This document shows positions 57,062-64,000 of a stretch of DNA of 64,000 nt, in pieces; position 1 is the stretch's first letter; every line of letters starts with the position of its first letter. The notes below the pieces were generated by a model. The model had not been told where the DNA came from. It searched no databases and worked only from the letters and a program-made list of their open reading frames with translations. The translations under genes and the position numbers were made by a program. The stretch is taken from positions 10,106,001 through 10,170,000 of the forward strand of contig OW051495.1 of assembly GCA_932521035.1 (NCBI GenBank). The letters run 5' to 3'. This DNA comes from Oscheius dolichura (Eukaryota; Nematoda; Chromadorea; Rhabditida; Rhabditidae).

Positions 57062-60000
57062 GACCCCATCTGAACCGAGTTTTATAAGTACATGTATAAA
57101 TCGAAAAGAGGATGAGAGAGAGAGAGGAAAATGGTCGCCAAGGTGATAATAATGAGGAGTCGCCCTCTTCCCATAGGGAATAGGTTAAAAGGCGGATGTA
57201 ATTGTTTACTTTCAGGAGCAAAAAGCGGGTGGAAGTCCCCTTCTTGTCATCATAGTGGGGGTAATCTGACACCGGAACAGATTCAAATGGGGGGAGGGAA
57301 TTGCGGAGATGGCACCTTGCTACTGTTTTCCCTTCAGGACCTCCCCCACCCTGATCACCCCCACCCCGAGCCCCAGCAGCAGAAGAAGAGTCAACAAAAT
57401 GATCAAATACAGAGTTTGCGTTCGCCTCAATTCATCTGGCATATAAGAGTCCGGTTTTGTAGCGAGAATAATAGGATGCGCCGGGGGAGACAGACTGTTT
57501 GTGAGTACAGTCGATTAGTGATAGAGAGAGAGAGGGACTCCGGGGGCGTGCGACCTCCCTCCAACCTCTATAATTATTGCTATTAAACCTGTAATTACTG
57601 CGGGTAAAGAGAATAAGAGTCGAGACAGCCGGGCGAGAACTAGGGGACCGACGGGGGAGCGGCACCCTCTCTATGTAGACAGAGAGAGACCCTTGACCGT
57701 TTGGCAGCTAGAGCGGGGAGGCAGCGCGGGATGATTGCTCAGAAAGGAAGCGACACACCTGCAACACTTTTTGGGGAGAGGGAAAGGGAACAGCCAGCCG
57801 GAGGAGGGACTGTAGAATGACCTTTCCCTCCCTGGTGATTGACTGCAGCCAGGTGTTTGTTTTAGTCGCCTATAGTGAAGATTAATTGGTTTTGACCGTA
57901 GGGGAGGAGGAGGAGGAGGACTGGGTGGTTTAGGAAGGCAAGCATTTATAGGGAATAGCGGCTGGGTTCTGTGGAAACGGGCTGATTCTTGAGCTGGTAA
58001 GAAACGATGACGCCTTGTCGTGGGTAAAAGGAATATAGAGCACAAAGGAAACAGTCCTATTCTGGAGCATACATTGTATGGTGCCCTGTTTCTAGGAATT
58101 GCTCATGCTCTGTCCCAACAGTCATGAGGAGAGAAAGAAGAACAATGGACAAGGGAGGCTCTCTAGCGCGGTTGCTTTTTGTAATCGAAGAAATAAGGAA
58201 CATTTTGTACTCCAGATGCCAAAAAGATCTCCTTTTCTAGGAGAGGAACTATACTTCGGACCCTCTAGCCTGATTAACTGATAAAAGGAGGCGACCTACA
58301 ATTTTTTGAGGGTTATATGTCAATATGGAGGGAATCAGCTTCTGCGCCTCGCTGATTAGCTAACAAACGCAGTGAACAAGAAGCAAAAAGTGAACAGAAA
58401 GAGAGGGAGAGATGCCCTCCTCTGTGGCAATTACCCGTGGCCCAAACATAATCATCTCCTCTTCTGATAATGATACATCTCCTCTATTCGGAAATTGGCA
58501 GTTGGGGACAGATGGGAGGGAAGAAGGGGATTAACACGAGGAACAGTAGGGGGATAGTTGGAGATTAGCCGGAGACACTGTCCGGGGTCATCTGCCCTCC
58601 AAGTAGCAGGTGTTAGAGAGTAAATATTGGGGAGGGGAGAAGGAACAAGGAAGCCGACTTGTTCGAGTGACCAGATGACAAATTACGGGAAGGGGGGGAG
58701 GGGGTCATCTGGTTCTCGACGTGTAGTTATAGGCGCCACTCTGGGGACGAGGGGGATATGGTTTGGGGGGAGAGCCGGGGCCGATTGGACATGCAGCTGC
58801 TTATACGGGACAGGCTGGAGACAGCCCCCCTCCCCATATTCCGAGGGGTGTATACGGGCCAAAAAGAAGGGGCCTAGAAGTACAGCTGCTGTGTTCCCCA
58901 CCCGTCTAAATCCCCCCGAACAATTACCTCGCCCGACTTTCAATGGCTTCAAGACCCAACTCTGCGGGAGGTCACTCCCTTCTCCCTCCGGCCGTATTGT
59001 CCCCCTTTTTACCTCCCCCAAGTTGAATATGTTATGCTAACAAGTTTAAATAGAAGCAGGAGCCAGGAGCGATCCCGGGAGGCAGACAAAAAAGGAGTCG
59101 CGATGATAAATAACGAGACACAAAACGGCTGCTGCTCCTCGAACCCCGGACAAATTCAATCACAAACGGAAGGGTAAATTTTAGGAGAGGAGGGATAAAC
59201 GGGGGTAAAAGGAGAAAGGGAAGGTATCTTTGGGGTTATGTTTACGAAGGCGAGAAGAGAGGTGTCCCGCTAACTTTCCGGGCAGAGATCCGGCGGAGAT
59301 AAGGCCGTGAGAGAGGAACTGGGGAACGTCAACTTACACATAGACACCGGTAGCGTGGCATTTCGGTTTGGAACAAATTTTGAGACAAAATGGAGAAGGG
59401 AATAAATAAATGGAAAGGTTGCGATAGGGTGGAAGCGCTACATACAGCTGGCAGCGCCACTGGACACTTGCTGCACGGTTATCGGGGTTATGGTGGACGA
59501 GATTATGGTGAGGAGCGGAGAGACAGAACACCATCTCAATACTTTGTATGAAAAGGAATAGCTCGAGAATCCGATTGACCATGGCTCACCAGATTTCCGG
59601 GAACGCCTGCAACCCGGCCCATTTCACCACAAACTGGAATTAGCCCAAGGTGTTCGTGCCAAAAAGGCACTCTGACTCCTGGTCTCAAAAACATCCAGCC
59701 ACATAGGCCCCTCTGTGACAGAGGTTCGACCCGGCACCGGTAATACCCTCTCGAGAACCTAGCCGACAGTGGCCTGTTTCAACAAATGAAGAGAAACACA
59801 ACACAGTACTGATTATGGGTAGAGAAAGTGCCCTGTTGGTGATCCTCCCTCCCCAGATGTTCCTGATCCTCCCCCATAGAATCGTTATGACGGGAACAAA
59901 CAGCTTGTTCAACGACTATATAACAATGGCCCAGACTGGATTCAACAATGTGGCCAGTGGCAGTTCCTAATAAAGGCTAGCCATTTTTGAAAGAGAAAGC

Positions 60001-62609
60001 AAAAAAGCGGGGATCACCAAAGAGCATTGACGTGAAGGGGATGAAAAGAGATGGAATGGAGGGAAAATGGTCAAAGATTGGGGACTGGGGGATGAGACCC
60101 AGCTGCCAGAGCCAGTAGTACTGGTATGAGATCCCGGGTGCGAGATCATCAGCTGTTCAATGTTGTGGTTCACATGCGTAAAAGTTATGATGAGTGTGGC
60201 GGGCGGAAGGGAGGAGGCTGTAAAGCGCAGTCCAGAACGGGGCGACAAGATCACACCGAAAGGTGAGACGCAGTCGGCCGGTCGTCATCGTCGTCGTAAT
60301 GAAAGTGACCAGATCCAGAGAAAAGAAAAGAAAATGAAAAGAGAAGAAGAACTGATAGCAGCAGGTGGCGGTGGCAGAACTGAACCGCCAGTTCATAATA
60401 CTTTCTCGGGTGTTTTTCCCGCTTACCTCTCTCCACCCAGCCCCGGCCCAAATTTTTGCCAATTTACCGGTTCGAACGGCCCCTGTTGAACTGGAGTGAT
60501 TAGCTCTTTTTTGTGGTTTGGAGGAGAAGAAGAAGGGGGTAAAGTGTTTTTGAGGGGAGAGAGAAAAGAAAAAATGTATGTGTGAAAGAAGACTGATGGA
60601 CGGGCGGGAGACAGGAAGCCAAGAAACAATGCAATAACTCCATGCTCGACGAACTGGGTGGAGCACCTTTTTCTGCTCTCTTGGTTCATTATCTAACTTA
60701 CGGAAGGGGGGGGGGGGAAGAGGAGACGAGGAACTGGCATAACTAAGGACCGACTTCGAAGAAGAAGCATTTCGAACGGGAAAGCGTGAAGAGGAGCCGA
60801 GCGCTGACCTTTTTAGTCTGGTCGGGTAAACCCCCTTTTGAACTTTAATGGCAGAAGATGGCAGAAATAGCCTAATATGAAGGAGTACGGTAATAGAAAG
60901 TCAAATACAACATTCTCCGATGGTTTATGAACAGTAATGGCTTTCAATTTGGCTAATTGGTAACCCCAAGGAAAGTTTACAGAACATGAATTGAGGAAAA
61001 TGGCTGGATACCAGTTCCCGATGGTATCTCCGGCATTATCAAACCCTTGACTGTCCTAAAAGGCTGAAACAAACGCTTTGCGATGATAATTAAAAGGCTT
61101 GTCGCATACAGGAATCTGCAAATTGACCACAAATCGCGATATTGAAAGAATGGAAGACGATTGGCCAGAAGAAGACCTATTGTCCTTCTAAAGACTGCCA
61201 CCCCGAACAGATAGAGAGGCGTTCCTTCCCACCGGGATGCCAGAAGGCCCTAACCGAAGTTGACAGACGAACTGCCGTCGCGTGTAGCCAAGGCCGTGGG
61301 AAGAACCCCCGGCGTTTCCCCTTCTCCATCAGGAGGACACTCTCCGGTAATCCCTTGGGGATTGTCCGATTTTACGGAAGGATGCCAGGCCCTATGGGGT
61401 ACATTAACTTAAGCTGGGTAAGGGAGAGAAACTTCTGGAGTGAAGGTATAGTTCCAGGGGGATGTTAGTGGTCAATTAGCATAGAGGGGGGTGTCGGGAG
61501 AGGGCAGATGACAACCAGCTGCCCTTCCTTTTAACCTGGACCCATCATTTCGCGCCTCCCCAAGTCAATTAATCCAAGCAGATTACACTCTGTTCCCCTC
61601 ACTCCCGGGCTATCAGTCTTGATCGGGATGATAAAGAACTGGGGACGGAGAGGGACCGGGAGTGACGAATGGGCTCGACGACAAATGGGAGGCGATGAAG
61701 AACACCTGCGGTTGGCTGGGGGCACTGCTAGTTGTCAGTAGGATAGTAAAGGAAAAGGACTGGCTTCGCTCGTCGCTCCCTCTGAGATGGTTTACTGTAG
61801 AATAAAGCCTTTACTTCTGGGCCCAGCTGTTAGTTGTATCCATCAGTCGGTAAGTCCAGTTCCCAAAATTGTGATTATGGGGGAAACGGAAAAGCTAATG
61901 TCAGATAAAAGGAAAATGTAAAGAACCTTCTCCAACGGAGCAGTTGGTGGTCTGATATCCGAATGATTGGCAATCTGAACGCTTTGTGATTGGTCATTTC
62001 ATTAGTTGGATCAGCAGAGGAGCCACTGAATCGTTTCAAAATGTTCTGGGAGTTACTTTGAGGCAAAACAACAGATTTCATTGTTTCAGGGCGGGGGGAG
62101 TGCCCATATACCGAAAAGTGTGCGCATATACCGAAACCATTTTCGGTATATGGTATACGGAGTTTTTCAGGGCCAGTGTCTCGGCTTGAACCAAGTACAG
62201 TTGGTCATTGAGAACCTAAAAGAGGCCACATCTCCTTGGTTGGCTCGCTACCAATTCTAGCCTCGTCTACTGATGCGTCTTCTTCCCAGTCAAAAAGTAC
62301 AGTTTTCTCCCTCTCGAATCGGATAAAGAGACCTTCTGTTGACCTTCTCCATTTCGAATAGAGGCCAATCCCATTTTGCCTCGTTTAACAGGCTATCATT
62401 TCTCCTTTCTTCAAAATGTCTTTTGTACAGCCTGGCCGGGTGGTTTCTTCTTGTTGTTTCCTTCTTTCCCTGTCCATGTCTATCCCTCTCCCACTGTCCA
62501 CCTGTTCTTTATGGGCTTCCCTAACGGTTTCCATCATTGTGTTGCTGTGTAAATGTGAACAAGCTGCTATAAAATGGGGATTCCCTTTCAGAGTTCGTCC
62601 CATTCCAAA
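57062..62609. other. 5.5-kb gene-poor interval
   Basis: Upstream of the aminopeptidase and of the small secreted-peptide gene at 62610. Open frames here are low-complexity, with no domains or splice structure. Notable sequence: a run of about 12 G near 60706-60717, and a perfect 12-base hairpin at 62125-62152. I see no protein-coding gene. Confidence 0.4.
62125..62152. repeat. perfect hairpin plus nearby direct copy
   Basis: CATATACCGAAA at 62125-62136 pairs with TTTCGGTATATG at 62141-62152 across a four-base loop. A direct copy of the left arm, CATATACCGAAAA, lies at 62104-62116. Confidence 0.85.
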
Positions 62610-63192
62610 ATGCGCAGCCTGTTCACCATCCTCCTTCTGGCTCTCTTCATCATGGCCGTCATGGTAAGTCCCTTTACATTCGGACGGGGATGCCTTTCCT
62701 CTCTACGCAAAACCCCTTCGTCATGGCCGTTCAAACTTTTTCAAACGAGGATTACGCGTGATGATCAAGGTAGCGGGCCGTGGTTTATCGTGGGAAGGAC
62801 CTTTGCTCAAAGGTTGGCTACCTCTCCGTCCCGTTTAAACCTACTGGTAGATAAAAACTTTTTGAACTTTCCAGCTCTGAAGGGAAAGTGGATTTGTTCT
62901 TTTTCTTTGGAGATTTCTTGTCACGGTCTAGAAATCACGCACTAGGTGGATCATTGCCCGAGGCGCACCATAAACTGGCTATCTGGTGCATCCACATCCT
63001 TTTTAATAAAGAAAGTCCACTTGTTTTCAGTGCGAAGAGGGAAGCGGCGAAGGTTCAGCCGAAATAGAGAAGATCCTCGGCAGTCTTGCAGGTACCCTCT
63101 CTGCCCCTCTTCTCGTTGACCTCTCCCCTTTGTTTTCAGCCGAAAACTCCGGCGAATCGTCTGGCGAGGGGGCTGCAAACACCCTCCAATAA
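62610..63192 (+). CDS. small secreted Ser/Gly/Glu-rich peptide
   Basis: Three exons. MRSLFTILLLALFIMAVM is a signal peptide, cut by an intron of about 370 bases. CEEGSGEGSAEIEKILGSLA and, after a 48-base intron, AENSGESSGEGAANTLQ complete a 55-residue precursor. The mature part is acidic and holds GSGEG/SGEG repeats, with one cysteine directly after the signal. The stop TAA at 63190-63192 overlaps an AATAAA-like sequence. The type is that of small secreted nematode peptides; function unknown. It sits 137 bases before a second small secreted-protein gene on the same strand. Confidence 0.7.
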
Positions 63193-63329
63193 AATACAAT
63201 AACTGCATTGTATTTCTCGCCGAATAAACATTACTTCCCATCTTTTTGCCTCGAGAATGACGAGGGGGAACTTGTTATCTTCTGGGGGTTTATAACCCCT
63301 CGGTAGACGGTGAGAAGTTAATTCACAGG

Positions 63330-63766
63330 ATGCGTTTCTCACTTCTTGTTCTCCTCTCCCTTCTCGTCTGTCTGGTTCAGTTCAACTGGGCAGTCGACCC
63401 GCTATCCACTACGGTACAATATCCCGAAGGTCTCTAAGCGATTCCCATTCCAGACAGGAGCCACAAACTCCTCCGGACTGGCCGACGCCTCTGAAAGCAG
63501 CTATGACGGAACAGGGAGGTTGCTCATTTTCCAGGAAACGTTCCAATTTTTAGCCCACGCTAGAGTCATCCGGGATGATGACAGTCTCGAGGTAATCTAC
63601 GTCTAGTCAATACGGTAAAACTAACCAGAACAATTTAAAGAGTTTCTATCGCCGAGGACGCCGTTCTCCCGGAGGCAAGAACTACGTTGGACCATCTATC
63701 GGCGGTGGCAAGTCCCGTCCTGGAGTGGGACTGAACTACGGAGCTGGAGCTGGTAGAGGATATTGA
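63330..63766 (+). CDS. small secreted Gly-rich basic peptide
   Basis: MRFSLLVLLSLLVCLVQFNW is a signal peptide, followed by AVDPLSTT. After a 40-base intron comes TGATNSSGLADASESSYDGT, then an acidic stretch RVIRDDDSLE. The last exon encodes a basic, glycine-rich peptide: SFYRRGRRSPGGKNYVGPSI and GGGKSRPGVGLNYGAGAG, ending RGY at TGA 63766. YRRGRR is a plausible convertase site, so the layout is signal, acidic pro-part, and cationic Gly-rich mature peptide, a common plan of secreted antimicrobial-type peptides; that role is inference. A 45-base in-frame GT-AG segment in the second exon may be an alternative intron. An AATAAA lies near 63812. Confidence 0.65.
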
Positions 63767-63847
63767 TAGCCATTTTGTGTACTCCTTTTGTATTCCTTTG
63801 TAATCTATCGACAATAAAGACTCTTCTTTGGCTAGCTCATCTGTTTG

Positions 63848-64000
63848 TTATTGAATAAGTTTCCCTTTGGAATATTTCAAGTTAAAAGAATACTGTACTT
63901 CTCCAGTGAAAAAAACAGAGGAGTTAACTTTCATCACCCTGTGCGAACCATATCCGTCTCGATGGTTTCCGCCCTCCTCATACCAATAATCCCCTCGGAT
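63848..64000 (-). CDS. possible 3' end of a gene crossing the window edge
   Basis: A minus-strand frame is open from the window end to TAA at 63848: RGDYWYEEGGNHRDGYGSHR then VMKVNS and a less coding-like remainder. The Gly/Tyr/Arg-rich start resembles a small secreted or glycine-rich protein. Only a fragment is visible. Confidence 0.2.
   Translation of the reverse strand: MRGDYWYEEGGNHRDGYGSHRVMKVNSSVFFTGEVQYSFNLKYSKGKLIQ

Noticed and set aside
60157..60666. 169-codon minus-strand frame with hydrophobic runs
   Set aside because: Composed of pyrimidine-rich low-complexity sequence; no signal peptide structure or domain.

Overview
The window is eukaryotic nuclear DNA, most likely from a rhabditid nematode. 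Introns are short (about 35-60 bases) and nearly always run from GT to a TTTCAG-type acceptor. Several start codons directly follow an acceptor-like TTTCAG, as expected for spliced-leader trans-splicing. The gene content is nematode-like: serpentine chemoreceptors, a tandem C-type lectin array, F-box-like paralogs, and a LIN-52 with an LxCxE motif. I see no tRNA, rRNA, CRISPR array or autonomous transposon. Exon models were read by eye from splice sites and protein family motifs.

Layout. 0-2.5 kb: the 3' part of a CCDC51/MITOK-like mitochondrial membrane protein with a complete serpentine receptor nested antisense in one intron. 2.6-9.4 kb: a decayed and an intact COMT-like O-methyltransferase, a broken C6-like fragment and two small disordered-protein genes. 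9.4-21 kb: a Ly6/uPAR-type GPI-anchored protein, a small acidic protein, glyoxalase I, a Cys/Gln-rich secreted protein and a short-chain dehydrogenase (SDR). 21.8-31.2 kb is AT-rich: an SRE-like receptor, NAF1, mitochondrial TyrRS, eIF3m, unrecognised small genes and a second SDR. 31.6-35.5 kb: 1-Cys peroxiredoxin, LIN-52 and an ILF2/NF45 DZF protein. 35.9-42.6 kb: three tandem C-type lectins, the middle one with a nonsense codon, bracketed by two F-box-like paralogs. 45-52.4 kb: small membrane proteins, a run PEX2/RBM17/HIBADH that looks like an operon, and ZNF330/NOA36. 52.6-57.1 kb: an M1 aminopeptidase. 62.6-63.8 kb: two small secreted-peptide genes.

Conserved housekeeping genes sit in AT-rich, closely packed blocks. 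Secreted and environment-facing families (lectins, SDR, O-methyltransferase, Ly6, small peptides) sit in more GC-rich blocks separated by multi-kilobase gene-poor stretches (9.4-11.7, 13.1-15.3, 42.6-45.0, 57.1-62.6 kb). The most unusual observations are: one lectin intron whose reading frame cannot be restored by GT-AG splicing in any of the three paralogs; the interrupted middle lectin; a run of three abutting hairpins in an aminopeptidase intron; and a peroxiredoxin-6 homolog lacking the usual lipase motif.
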